Of a DNA stretch of 64,000 nucleotides, positions 1 through 12,800 are shown piece by piece. The notes under the pieces are model-generated. The model was not told the DNA's origin and made no database searches. It saw only the letters and a list, made by a program, of their open reading frames with translations. The DNA is from Apus apus (taxonomy: Eukaryota; Chordata; Aves; Apodiformes; Apodidae): contig NC_067299.1 in NCBI RefSeq assembly GCF_020740795.1, positions 11,109,333 through 11,173,332 of the forward strand. Direction: 5' to 3'. Position numbers and translations under genes: made by a program. Position 1 is the first letter of the stretch, and every line of letters starts with the position of its first letter.

Positions 1-21
1 CAGCTCGGGGGTCCCCAGCAG

Positions 22-277
22 AAGAGAATGGTTTTAAACTGAACAAGGGTGGGGTTTAGTTAGACATGAGGGAGAAACGTACCACAAAGGTGGTGAGACC
101 CTGGCCCAGGCTGCCCAGGGAAGCTGTGGCTGCCCCATCCCTGGCAGTGTTGAAGGGCAGGTTGGATGGGGCTTGGAGCAGCCTGGGCTGGTGGGAGGTG
201 TCCCTGCCCATGCAGGGGGTTGGACAGTGTGATCTTTGAAGGTCCATTCCAAACCAAACCAGTCTGTGATCCTATGA
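22..277 (+). mobile_element. CR1 LINE 3' end
   Basis: Contains the CR1 blocks GGTGAGACCCTGGCCCAGG, GGTTGGATGGGGC and the 3' tip GATCCTATGA in forward order. It is 5'-truncated, as is usual for CR1. Confidence 0.85.
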
Positions 278-324
278 CACTGGCACCTCCCTCACCTCCC
301 CCTGGCTCTCTCTCAAAACACTGT

Positions 325-370
325 TCACAGAATCATTCTGGTTGGAAGATGCCTTTGAGATCATTGAAAT
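325..370 (-). mobile_element. Short CR1 3' tip
   Basis: CAGAATCATTCTGGTTGGAAG followed by GAGATCATTGA matches the reverse complement of a CR1 3' end. Only about 45 bases are recognisable. Confidence 0.45.
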
Positions 371-1799
371 AATTCATATAATCACTCACAATTATTTTAC
401 CATTTGGCCTGGTCTCCCATCCTAGAAATCCCAACATATCACCCAAACCAAGCTGTCACCTCCCAGACAGGACAGAGCAGTGTGGAACCCTCACAGGCCC
501 TCACACACCATCTTGTCCCTGGCCACAGTGCCCTGCTGAGCTGGGACAGCAGAGCCCTGGGGAGTGAACAGATCTTCAAGCTCTTCATCCACAGCAACTG
601 ATAGGTCTTCGTAACACAGTACCCTCAGCACCAGCTCTCCTCAACCTTTGGATGACACAAGCAAAGCCTTAAATAAAGATAATTTAGGTGCCTGGAGCAG
701 AGGGAGGAGCAGCTTAGACACTGTCCCAGAAGCAAAATAAATTATTATTTAGATATTTTTTGTGCCATCCTTGCTCTGTCACCAAGACTGCAGAGGGACA
801 ACCACAGCAGAGGGGATGCATCTGGGAGGTTTGGGGAAAGGGACCAGCTCCAGTTCTGCTCCACATGCACAGGAAACACCACCCGTGTCACCAGTGATGA
901 CATCTACCCAGGAGCAGCAGAAAGCAAAGCTCTGCTGGGCTCATCGCGGGCACCCCCCCCAGCCAGCCCTGGCTGCTCTTCCTCCTCAACAAGAGAGCAT
1001 TCCTCAGCTGAAAGTCACATCTCCTGCCCCTGGTTCAGAGCAGGCCTGGGGGAAGCTCCACTCCCGGGGCACCAGACGAACTCCAGTGAGTTTGAACAGC
1101 ACCGAGGTTCAGCCAAGCCAAGGGATTAGCATTTTGAATTTCAAGGACCATTGGAAAAATCCCATCAAGACATGAAGCTCCTTGTTCTGCACAGCAGTCC
1201 AAGCCTGCCTCCCCTCCAATAAAGCCAGCTCTTTTTTTTTAATTCTTCTTATTGTATTCTTTTTTTTTTAATCATCCCCGGCAGAATTGAGACACTATAT
1301 TCCAAAAGGAAGAAGCTGTTAATGAGGCTGCCTGCTGGCAGCACAGAAAAAACAAGCCCTAACGCTCCCCGTGCTCTGTCCACTGCAGCATCTTGCTCCT
1401 CCCAGGCGACCAACGCCACCAAGGCTGAAAATCCAGGGCTGGAATTCCACGCTTCCCGCAGCCCTGCCAGGCTCTGCTCACCCACCCGTGGGCACCCACC
1501 CACCCACCCACCCAGATGCTCCAAACCCTCCATCCCCAGGAGCCCCCGGAGGCAGGAGGGGAGCCCCGGGGGGGCTGCTGCTCCGGGGGCTGCACAGCCC
1601 GTCAGCATCGGGCTGATGGATCAGGAATCAGCAGCAGCGAAGGGATCAAAACGCGCTGCATTTTTCTTAAGACGTATTTAAAGGATTGGAGAGATTTTTA
1701 AATCCTCGATGGCATCACTTCGCAGCCAGCACCGGCTGCCAAGAGGACATTCACGGGGCTGGTTTTTACTATTATTATTATTATTAAAAAGCCTATTTT

Positions 1800-3290
1800 C
1801 CAATCTTATTTCACAGCCTGTTTGGGTGCCTTCCAGGCGCTCCGGCTGCGCGGGGGGGGAAGGGGGGGCAGTATTTCTTTATATAGCCCCCTCCTCCAGC
1901 ACCGCCAGCCCCCCCCCGGCCCCTCGCTGGCGTCACCCCAGCTCTGCGCTCCTGCCTCTTTGCAGACCGAGCCCAACTCCCGCCCGAAGCGATCCCGGAG
2001 GGATCTCCGCGGGACCGGCCAGCCCGGGGACCCACGGCGGGGTCTGCGGGTCACCCCCGTGGGACGGGGACACAACCCACAGCCCCTCGCTGCCTTCTCC
2101 GGGCACCCCCAGCTCCCCCCCCACGGCGACCCGATTGGGAAGTAATGAAAAATAAATAAATAAATCGATAGATAAACGCCGAGAGAGAGAGAGAGAAAAA
2201 AGCAGCCCAAGGCGCCGCGGTGTGATGGCACGAGGCGGGGACCGGAGCAGCCCCGGCACTGCGGGGCTCCCCGCACCCCCCGGGAGCTGCCGCGGGCGGC
2301 GGGACCCCCCCCCAGCGGAACCGGGGGGGCCCGAGGGGGCGGGGAGGGGGGGATAGGGAGGGGGGGCCAGGGGAGGTGCACCCCGCAAAGCCGCTGCCTC
2401 CGCTCCCCCCGCCCACCCCCCCTCACCGCCCGGGGGGTTCTTTCCAGGGGCCCCCGCGGGGGTCGCCGGGCCCGGGCGCTCCCCCAGGACGCGCTGCAGC
2501 CGCGGGCGGTGCCAGAGCCCCCCGGCCCCGGCGGGACCACCCCAGGGCCGGCCCGGGGGGGGGGGGGGCGGGCAGGGCCGGTTCCCCCGATGACATCACC
2601 GGGGCCCGGAGGATGAAAAAGCAAAACGGGAGCGGAGCGGGGGGCTCGGTGCGGGAGGGCCCTGCTGCCCGCAGCACCCCCGCAGCGCCGCCCGCCCCGC
2701 TCCGGCCGAAAATAAACATTGGGGGGGGGGGAGTAATTTTATATATATAGATTTTTTAATATTTTTCTTCCGGATGGGCTCGCTCTCAGCCCGCCCGGGC
2801 AGCCGCTCACCCGGTGTCGGTGGCCATCGGGTCCCCCCCCCCCTCCCCGGGCACCGCCTGCCCAGGGGGAACCGCAGCGGCCCTCGGGGATGGGGAAGGG
2901 GGGAGCCAGCCCTGGGACCCCCCTCTCCCGCCCCGACATCCCCCGAGGACCGGGGAGGGGGGGGGGGGCTCGTTCCCGGTCTCCCCCACCCACCCCCCGG
3001 GAGCTGTTGCTCCGGGCACGGCGCTCCCGGCCCGGGCAGGGGGGGCAAAGCGGCGCCCGGGGGTCCCCGAGCAGGAGCTGCCCCCTCCCCACCCGGTGCC
3101 CCCCACTCACAGCGCGCAGCTCCCCGGTCCGGTCCTTCATCCTGCCCGGCCGCCGCTGGCTCCGGCGCGCGGGGCGGGGCGGGCGCGGAACATGCGCGGA
3201 GCCCGGCGGAGCGGGGGAGGGAGGGAGCTGCGGGGGGACGGGGGCACCCCCGGGGCACAGCGGGCGGGGGGCGAGGTCTGACAGCGAGGG
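1800..3290. promoter_or_regulatory. CpG island around the syntaxin-1 first exon
   Basis: The stretch is dense in CpG and GC and surrounds the predicted first coding exon at 3111-3140, as expected for the promoter of a neuronal housekeeping-type start. No TATA box is evident just upstream of the ATG (that is, at higher coordinates). The exact transcription start cannot be fixed from sequence. Confidence 0.5.
3111..3140 (-). CDS. STX1A: Syntaxin-1 (probably STX1A), first coding exon only
   Basis: Thirty coding bases read MKDRTGELRA and run directly into a GTGAGT splice donor at 3110. Human STX1A and STX1B both start MKDRTQELR and both end coding exon 1 after ten codons in phase 0, so length, phase and nine of ten residues (allowing for the variable tenth) fit. 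The gene would read leftwards out of the window, making 1-3110 its first intron; no exon 2 (acidic DSDD stretch) is visible there. Syntaxin-1 is the neuronal plasma-membrane t-SNARE for synaptic vesicle fusion. STX1A is chosen over STX1B because the other genes here belong to the Williams-Beuren region where STX1A lies in mammals. Oddity: codon 6 is Gly (GGG), not the usual Gln. With only ten codons seen, the call is an inference supported by exon structure and the CpG-island setting. Confidence 0.6.
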
Positions 3291-3590
3291 GCTGCACCCG
3301 GGGGGTCAGAGCTGGGGAGGGGGCGGCACACGAGGGAATCCCATCGGGGGAGGGGTCTCACCTGGGGGGGCTGCGTGAGGTGATGAGACCTGGGAGGTCA
3401 CACGGGGGGGGGGGGGCATGTGAGGGGGTCACATCTGCGGGGTTCGTATTTAAGGAGGTCACACGATGGGATCACAGCGGGGGAGGGGTCACACTCTGGG
3501 GGGGCTGCGCAAGGAGGTCACACCTGGGGGGAAATCTCACCTGGAGCTCACATTAGGGGCTGACTGATCTCACCTGGGGGGGTCCCACCT
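3285..3590. repeat. G-rich degenerate tandem repeat
   Basis: Repeated blocks of the form GAGGTCACAC followed by a GGGG run recur many times at irregular 25-45 base spacing (for example near 3380, 3425, 3455, 3485, 3515). It is a degenerate minisatellite directly upstream of the syntaxin-1 start. The G runs would be compatible with quadruplex folding. Confidence 0.6.
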
Positions 3591-6500
3591 GCAGGACGTC
3601 ACCTCAGGGTGCTCTTTTGGGGGCACACAGCAGGGCCCCCTGACGGTGGCAGCCCCGGGGCTGGAGGACACCACAGTTTGGGGGCACCAGAGTAGAGCGG
3701 GGGGGGGGACAATCCCCTCCCTGCCCCTGCAACTCACACTGCTGGGGGTGTATGACACATCCATGGGTACCTATAGGCTCAGCGGGGGTCCCCGCCCGCG
3801 GGGGGCTGAGACACTGCCAGGAGGGGCAGGAAGAGGGTGTCCCCTCCTCCAGGACCCTCATTTGAGTTCCTACATGCCCTCGTGTCTCTGTCCTCCCCCG
3901 GGCTCAGGCAGGTGGGACTCACATGGGCTGGTGGCTCCTGGGAGGGACCCAGATGGGTGTTCTTTGGTCTCCCCCTCCCACCAGTGTCTCCCCGTGCTCC
4001 TTTGCAGGTGGGTGGAGGAGCTTTCCTGCACATCCCACCAGCAGGGAGAGTTCCCATCAATGGGAACAGGGCTGAATTCATGCAAGTGACAAGAGCACTG
4101 AGCATTTCCACAAGAGACATCACCCCCTTTGCTGCCACCCCCACAAGCCCTGCCATGGCTGGGAACCCACCTTCTCCCTGCTCTCATCTTCTCCTCTGTC
4201 TTCTTCTCCTAGGGAGGCTGGGCAGGCTCGTCAAGGAGGTGTCTCTCCTGCCTCAGCCACCGCTGCAGAGCAGTGCTAATCCAGCCCCCAAGCCCACACT
4301 GGCACACACAATCCACCCTCCTGGCCACAGCAGTGGGTGCAGACCAGCTGAAATCAGGTCTGGTGCCAGCATCTCAGTGCTGGAGCCTTGGCATCTTCTC
4401 CAGCCATCCTTGAGTTGCCCAGGGATGGCACTCAGTGTCCCTCACACTGCCATGTCCCTGCCACGTGCTGCAGATGGTTCCTCACGTCACCCTGAGGCTG
4501 ATGTCTCCAGGAGGGCCCTTCTCTCCAGGCAGCTCTGCTCATCTGCCCACACCAACACAGGCCCAGATCACCAAGACAGGACTGGTGTCCTTCAGAATGC
4601 TGCTTCCTGCTGGCTTCTGTGGAGGGCTGGGACCATCTGGACAAGGGGTTTCTGCTCCCAGAGGGTATGAAGTTCCTGCTCACATCACACGCATGTACCA
4701 GCTCAAAAACCAGCTCCTTGCACACAAAGATAGGGAACGGGCACCTGGGTCGGTGTTGGTGCCACCACCATCTAGGTGTCTTTCAAGGCACAACTGTGGA
4801 CACCCCAGCTGGGTGAGCAGGGGCTCATGCATGGGGAGGTCTCACTGGTGGAGCTTGTGTTGGGCAGAGCTGTGGGGGTCACCAGGACCACCAGCTGTTG
4901 CAGCGTTCCTCGTGTTTGTGCTGCACTTGCGTACTGCAGCCTGTCAGGGCAGGGGCTGCCCCCTCCCACCCCCACTCTGTGCCCCCCAGCACAGGAGGCC
5001 TCACTGCTGCAAGTCACTCTAACACCAAGGATGGTCTCACTCACAGAGGGACATGCAAAGCCACCAAAATGCAGCAAGGAAAACCCCATGTCTGGTGTCA
5101 TCCCAGATGGCAGCAGCTCAGCTCTCCACTGCCCACCATGAGATTTCACCCCCCTGGCTCTGCCTCCAACTCTCTGAGCACCTCTTTGCCTCCTGCCCAG
5201 GGAAGAAGCTGTTCCTTGGAAGGCTCCACATGCCTGGTGCTCTCCACGTTCACCCTTCCCCAAGGCAGGTGAGAAGGATGAAGGCTCCCAGACCCAGCTC
5301 TCCATCCTCACCTCCCACCAGAGCCAGGACAGCATGCTCTGGCTGTCCCAGACCATGGATGGGTCTGACCAAGCACTTGTCTATCACCACACTGGATCAT
5401 CCTTTCCCCTGCTAAAGTCAAAGTGGGACAGAAAGGGAGAAAGGATAGAGGAGGGGGTGATCAAGGGGGAGAGGGAGGAAATCCTGCCCTTGCAAGCAGA
5501 GCTGTGGTGGAAAACGCTGGACATGGCAAGCAAAGCATGAGAAGCCAGTGGGCTCAATCTTCCAGAAGCAGCAGGAAAAGGGGCCATTCACTTGGGTCTA
5601 CAGCTCGCCTGGGGTCTCAGACTCCTAATGCCATCTCCAGAGCTGTACAAGAGCATCCCAGTGCCCCCAAGGAGATCTGCAGCAGAGAAGCTCTCACAGG
5701 ACTGGCAGTGTGGGACAGCAACCTCCTAGAGAAACAATAACCACCCGTTAGGAGTCACGCTCCCTCCTCCTCACGCCTCCAGCAGCAGCCTGACAACAGG
5801 CTTGGCTCAGCTCAGGCACAAGCTGCTGACAATTGCTCTGCACAAAAAACATTTGCTACAGCAGCAAAATCCCCTGAACATCTGCAAGGGATGATCTGGA
5901 GTCTCCATCTTCGTGTGAGGAACAGGTTGAAGAAACATCTCTCAGGCTTTAAGTCAAGGTGGTGTTGCCTGAAGGAAAGCAGTGGACTGGGTCTAGATAT
6001 CCACCTTGACCTTTCCAGCTTCCTAAAGCCAGACTAAGACATGGGAAATCCATGTTTTCCTCCTGCCCAAGGGGCTGGTGTCTCATTCTCAGATCTGGAA
6101 ACCCTGGAACAACCTGGAATCTCACACCTCCAAGACAAGTTTCTCTTTCACACATTGCAAAAATCCTCCCAACTGAATTTTTAAATTTTTGTTAAGTATA
6201 AGAACTTGTAAAGAAATTATAGAGGAGTCTGATTCCATCAATCCTTTCTAATTTTTTGTGTCACTCTAGGAAAGGATCAAGACAGATGAGAGAGAAAGGG
6301 AAGTACCTCCAGTCTACACAGCACCAGGATTCACTTTAAAAACCTGCTTGAACCCAAGTGGTGAGAGAAATTAAATCAAACCAAAGCAACGATTTCAATG
6401 CAGGAAAAGGGGCACAGAGACACTTATTTTTGACTGATTCAATGAAGTGTCATTTTGCTCGGGTCAGCTGTACTCTACTTTGCATTGAAACGTTGACATT

Positions 6501-9500
6501 AGCTTTAGAGAACACAGGCTGCACCTTGAGAAGACAATAAGCATATTAAAAAGGCAGCTGGGAGTGAAACTGCTTCACTTCCCTGCCAGGAGAGGCCAGC
6601 AGGGAGCTTCCCGCTGTCCTCCAACCCAGGGGATATATTTGAAAGAGACTGAGCCAACAAGCAGCTGTTTAATAATGACCACTGAAACCCCCCAGGCCAG
6701 ATGAACACACCTCCCCTCCCCACACACCACGCAGAGACACACCTGCAGGACATGGACCTGCTGCAGCTCCTTCTCCAAGGTCCTTCCCCAACACCCCTCC
6801 TGGGTGCACCCCCTGCCCCCTGCGGTCACCCCAGCAGCAGGGTGCTGTGTCCCTGGCTCCTCACAAGCCCTGGGAATAGGACTGAGCCAAGGAGGTGTCT
6901 GCTTGCTGGCAAGGCTCTAGTTTGAAGTCAGCACAGCCCAGTTCTTGAGAGCAGAACCCACCCCTGGGGTCTGACTCGTTTGCTGGAAAGCTGTTCCCCC
7001 TCTCAGGCAAATGACTCATTTTGAGGTTTTCTTTTCCTGCTGCATTTACACTGGAATTTCCAATTTGCATCGTGCAAACCCAGCCAACAGCCCACAGCCT
7101 TCTCATCTACCAAGGCACCAGTTCTGCAATTACCCTTCGTTTGCAGAGGTTATTTAATGAGATGCCCAGAAGGCCCCTTGGGACTTTCAGCTGGCTCCTG
7201 CCCCCACGCAGCCCACACCACTGGTCAGGTTGCAGGATCCAGCCTCAGACAAATGCCTGCTCAGTTGGCACTCAGAGAAAAACTCCTCACAGCTCCAGTC
7301 TGGCTTGAAGCAGACAAAGCTCCAGAGAAACCAGCCCCATTGCTGCAGCTGATGCAGCCGGAGCTGGGAGCCTGCTGGTCACGCTCTAGGGACACCCATG
7401 GGTGTCGCTGCTGGAGCTGCTCAGGTGCCAGCAGTGCTGCCTGCCCTGTGCCTGTTGCTGCTCCTGTCCCCTCCCTCCATCTGCAGCTCATGGCATCCTC
7501 CAACCCTCCTGTCCCACCAAATGGGACCCACAACTGCCCCTTCCTCCCCCTTCTCCTGCCGAGCTCCCCTGCACAGCTCCCCTCCGGAGCACACAGGAGG
7601 GACACTGCTGTCCTGGGGAAGTGCTCATGGCTCCAGGGACACCACTGGCCTCCCCTTCCATCTGTCCCCATGGGCCATCTCCTGTTCAATCTGTGCACAC
7701 CTGGTGGATGCCTGACCCCCATTCCAGCTCCCTTGGCAAGCTCAGAGCACAAGCCCTGCACCAAAGGCCAGCATGGATTAAAAGGTCAGTGACATTTCCC
7801 TACATGTACACGTATATGGAAATTTGCTAGTTTAATTTATAAAAGGGCATATTCAAAGAGCATTTGCTGAAGGCTTTTTCCAACACATCTTCTACGAGCT
7901 CCATTTTGTTCTCTCAGGCCAAGGCAAGTACAAAGGTGAAAACTTGCTACCAGTGTCTGACTTTGGAAGGATGACTTCTTTGGTTATAATTTTTTATTTT
8001 TGAATTTTGCTCTCTCCAGTTTCTGTAAGATTTCACACTATTCAGAGCTTTAACTAGTAAAACTAGCATCATTATCTAAACCTTACTGCATCTCTATGCA
8101 AACTTTACTCTCAAGACACCAAATCCTGCCATACAAACGTGCTGAGCAACGACCACCTGAACTTCCCATCAGAAGAGCTGGCTCTAACAGGATCTGCCTC
8201 TGGCATCACCTTCATCAGAAAGGTGTTTTGTATCATTCCTGATAAAAATAATATTCTCTTAACCTTGTACTTCAATCCTGAAAAAGGCTTTGGAGCCATG
8301 CAATTCAGCTCGTAGTGATAAGCAGGGCAGGAGCAGCCAGAAGGAAATGAGGCATTGCTTAGAGAGCAGGAATAAACATCCAGGGCCATGATGTGAATCA
8401 TGATTAAAAGAGATAGTGAGTGGTGCAGCCTCATGGAACACTTTCATCCTGGGCACTGGGAATCGTGACTGAATCCTTAATGACTGTGACAGCACGGACA
8501 CCTCAGTCCTGCCACTCCTGCCTGGGTCTTCACAGCCACAGCATCAGACACTGGCCTGGAGACCTGACTCATGCCCTGGACACACCATCTAGCTCCAGGC
8601 CAAGGACACTGCTTTGCTCAACAGGCCGTGCTGGCTAACACAAGCTGGCAGCCTCTTCCAAAAGAGCAGGGGAGGAAGGTGAGCAAAAATCCTTTTAGAA
8701 TTGAAATTCGCAGATGCAAGCTGCCAGACAGATCTAGGAATTACAACAAAGGTCAAGGAGGAACAAACTCAGGAGTCTGGTTTTTCCAGTGAAGGCTGGA
8801 ACAAGAGTAAAGTGGCAAGAAGGGAGTCAGTACTACAGTGGAGCTCCAGGGAAGAGGGGGATCCTCTAACAATCACACACATGGCTGCAGATGTGAGTCC
8901 CATGTTCCTGCCAAGGAGGAACGTGCAGAGCAAAAGCAGGAAGGCCAGCTCCTGTTCCATGTTCTGCCTGTGAGTTCTACCTTTAGACATCCAGACCTGC
9001 ATGGTCCAAGCCTGAGATTTTTCTTCCTGTCCCTGGTGTTGGGAACAGAGGAAAAAGAGCACATGGGAACATGACTTGTGCAGAGACCAGCACTGTCAGT
9101 CTGCAGGCAGCCTCGCTCCTCTGAGCAACAGACAGGGACAACAGCAGGGGAAAAAGTCTGAGAAAAGAACAGAAGAAACCAGGTGAAAACTGGGACTCGG
9201 GGCAGGGCACTGGCATCAGAAACAGGGCAACGACCCACAACTCTAATCAACAGCTTGAGCAGTTCAAAGTTCAGCTGCTGTGCAAATGTTCTGATCTGCT
9301 CTCATCTGCAAACTGTCCAGCCCCAGCCAAAGTTCTGCTCCCAGTGAAGGGAAACGTGTATTTTCAGTCGTGTTCCTGGACACAGAATCCATCCTGCAGA
9401 TCCAGGAATGTTATGGATACATACAAGGGAATACAGAATATAACCCTTTTTTTGCAGTTATCTGTCAAAAGCCATTCCTTTGCTTTCGTTTCATATATCA

Positions 9501-9564
9501 CATGTGGCAAAGAGCTCTCACTCTAGGAATGAATCCATCTCAAGGCACAGGTGGACAGATTCAT
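3591..9564. other. Intergenic DNA between syntaxin-1 promoter and MKS1 3' end
   Basis: Six kilobases with no exon that I recognise on either strand. Open frames are short and carry no known domain, and splice-flanked conserved blocks are not apparent. GC content falls from left to right, with AT-rich patches around 6180-6260 and 7800-8100. Confidence 0.5.
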
Positions 9565-9570
9565 TTTATT
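9565..9570 (-). terminator. MKS1 polyadenylation signal AATAAA
   Basis: A canonical AATAAA on the minus strand lies about 300 bases past the MKS1 stop codon, giving a short 3' UTR. It is the first canonical signal that I see downstream of the stop. Confidence 0.6.
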
Positions 9571-9865
9571 GTTCACTGACCTACAGGTACAAATGCTCAC
9601 AACTATCAGCACTTCTCAAGAAGTTATCTACTCATTTCATCAAATCTCAAACAGCATTCACACCTTCAACATCACCCTCTTCTTTAAGAAGAAACTTACA
9701 TACATCAAGCCACACAGACCTGAAATTTTTCTAATAACTATTCAACTCCTGAAAAGGTGCTAAAGGGCTTACAGGTCCCATGTCAGTATTTAAGTCTCCT
9801 GCTGACCAACAGGAGGTTGTGCTGGAGAGAAGATGCTGGGTGCTGCTGGGGGTGGAGGTGGGTGG

Positions 9866-12800
9866 TCACGGCTCCTGCCCCTGGTGCCCGGTGGAGGCAG
9901 AGGGGCTGATGAGGTCCTGGGGAAGGCTCTGACGTGCTTCCTGCATCCGGCGCCGTGCCCTCTGGAAAGCCTCTGCAACAGAGCAGGTGACAGCAAGCCA
10001 GCATGCATCAGACAGCAGGGATGAGTCTGCCCAGTGAACATCATCCCTCCTGGAGCAGGAGTCACACTTTTCTGTTATGGAGTTCCACCAATAAAGCACC
10101 CAGTCTGTGCTGCTCTTTTCTCTACCTTCTAGCACTGTCTTTGCTCTGTGCTAAATGGAATCAGAGACAGAGCCTCATCAGTGCCACAAGCTGTGCTCAG
10201 TGCCAGCCCAGCCTCAGCTCTGCCCTCACAGAGTGGTTACAGAATCACAGACTGGTTTGGGTTAGAAGGGACCATCTTTAAAGATCATCTACTTGCAAGC
10301 CCCCTGCCATGGGCAGGGACACCTCCCACCAGAACAGGTGGCTCAAAGCCCCATCCAACCTGCCCTTGAAGACCTTCAGGGGGGGCATCCACAACCTCCC
10401 CGGGCAACCTGTGCCAGGTTATCCCTCCTGCCTGCTCAGAGCTGCTGCCTCCTGAAGTTTCCAGCTCAGATCAGAATACTTAACCTCTGCTATGGACTCA
10501 AGAGGGCTCATTGGTGGACAATTATCCCCCCAGTAATGGATTCTCCTGAAATATCCTGCCCACTCTGTAAAAAACAGGGGGAAAAAGTGAGCCAAAGGTT
10601 TGCAAGGGAGAATGACACTGAAAGCCCTACCCAAAACGTTGGAGACACAGCTCTGCTGGCTGAAGCCTCCAAGCCGGTCCAGCACACTCTGCATGCGCTG
10701 CCTCAGGGCACTGGTCTCCAGGAAGGCTCTGCACACAAGCACAGCAGGAGGTCAGGGCTGTCCAAGCCAGCCCAGGAGCTGGAGCCCCCAGCACCACACG
10801 CACTTGGACTGCTGCAGGCAGCACAGCCGGAACGTGACGCTCCCCGTGGTCTCTGTGCGGAAGCCAAGGCGGCTCAGACGCTCTCCCTGCAAAGAGGACA
10901 CGGGCTGGAGCCACCACAGCCTGCCACCCACTGCTGGGGGCTGGCCGGCCAGTGTGCCCCCCTGGAGCCTGCCCTCCTCCCCCTGCACAGGTTAGAAAGA
11001 AGGGCTGGTGGCTCCAGGCTGTGCCAGGGCAGGGCCTGAGCACCGGCAAACCCCGCAGCACTGGACAGTCTGACCTGACCTGACAGGCACTTTGTGGACA
11101 CGGCCAGCACAGTAAGTCAAGGATTTGGTCCATGTTCACCCCCTAAGCTGCACACACCTCTAAAGGCAGTGAGCTCTGCCTCAGCATTTGCCCGTTCCCC
11201 TGCTCACGCTCACAAGTCTCACAAAGATATTTCTTCAGTCAGAAGGTCAGGACCATCTATGTTGGACGATCATCCTTGCTCAAATCTGATCCAGGCTGTC
11301 CACAGAGCATAACCTACTATCTTCCAGCAAGAGCATGCCCTGCAGCTGAGCTCACCTTGAAAGTTGATGGTATTCTGCTGTAGGTTATGTCCTCCAGCTC
11401 AGGAGATCCACCAATGAAAAATCTCCTCAGCTCAGCGACTGTCCCCAGCTCCACAGGACGCCAGGTAGGAATGGTGAGCATGTGGAGACCTGACCCAGGA
11501 CAAGAGGACAGCTTAGTAGCCAGGACCAACAACCCATTCAGAGCGAGAAATAGCAGCACGGGAGATGGATACCTACTGCCCCAAACCACAGAAGGGTGGA
11601 AATGGAAACACTGCACAGGATCTCTAGAACATCTTCCCAAGGAGTCAGCCCCACCCACACAGCCAGCGCTGCCAGGACCCCCTGCCCATGAGGACCATCT
11701 TCTCACTACATGTGAGTGTCACAGAGAGTTGTGACCCTCAGATTCCATGGGGGACAGAAAGGGCTACTGCTATTGTAAAGATGGATACGTAGCACCACCC
11801 CAGGGCTTTATCACACCAGACTTTGTAATGGAAGCACTGAAGGACCAAGAACAGCAACGCATGATGCATCTCAACACTATGGCTGAGTTGTGTGGGATGC
11901 ACAGAATCCTTTGCTGCCCCACAGAGAGCTAACTATCCCCTTCAGTATGAAAAGGATTCAGCCTCCCAGCTGAAACCATTCCCAAGAGAACCACTCAACT
12001 CATCCTCCCAGACAATCAACATAATGTCCCCAGTATGTTTTACCTGGAGATGCTGGCAGCACCAAGGAACCGTATCCTTCAACACGGTACCTCTGCCAGA
12101 AATCCATGGAAAGGACCTCAAAGTAAAGAACAGGCCACTGTGGGAGACTGTCTGCAAGGAAGGGAGATCACAGCTTTGTGAGGGAGACCATCACAGAGGA
12201 AAGAAAACACTAAACACCCAACCCCACCAGTAGAAAGTCCTTTCTGTATTTCTCCTACAATGACTAACCTATGTGTACGGGTGATTGATTATCCCAGCAA
12301 AAGCAGAACCCTCAGATTTGAGGATGAAAACAGAATTACTAATGTTAAAAATCACGGAAGTTTGTTTTGAGAGCAAGTCCAAATTGGCTCCTCAATAATC
12401 TCTGAGCAGACAAGACAATATTTTTTGAATGATCTGATGCCAAACAGGGGAACCTTTTTATCTCTGACCTTTTCCACACTATGGGGGATGATTTACTTGG
12501 ATTCTCCTAGAGGTTTTCAAGAATATTTATTTTTTTTCACAGTGAAACAAATTTGTGTTTATTCTAGGCTGAAAATTCATTAAGAGCTGGTTGAATCCTC
12601 AAATCCAATGTGTTTGTTGGATTCCAGTGGCTGGACATGCCGCAAAGCTGCCCCCAGCAATTGCAATCCAAAGAACAATGGGGCTGGTGATGAAGCAGCA
12701 GGAGAGTGGTGGAGCAGCAGGAACAGGCAGCAGAGAAGCCCAGCTTAAAACAGAGTTGGAAGTTTCAAAGTGACATGAACTATACAAAGATTACACAGGT

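Larger units (their letters stand above)
1..3110 (-). other. Probable syntaxin-1 intron 1
   Basis: No exon is recognisable. The left part holds CR1 fragments. 1700-3100 is strongly GC-rich with poly-G and poly-C runs and forms one CpG island with the exon at 3111-3140. A (CACC)n run lies near 1494-1515 and an ATT triplet run near 1770-1787. Long open frames here are by-products of high GC and have no family resemblance I can see. Confidence 0.45.

Noticed and set aside
2596-3297. Long open frames in the 2.6-3.3 kb CpG island
   Set aside because: GC-driven frames on both strands with no recognisable protein; only the 30-base syntaxin exon is supported.
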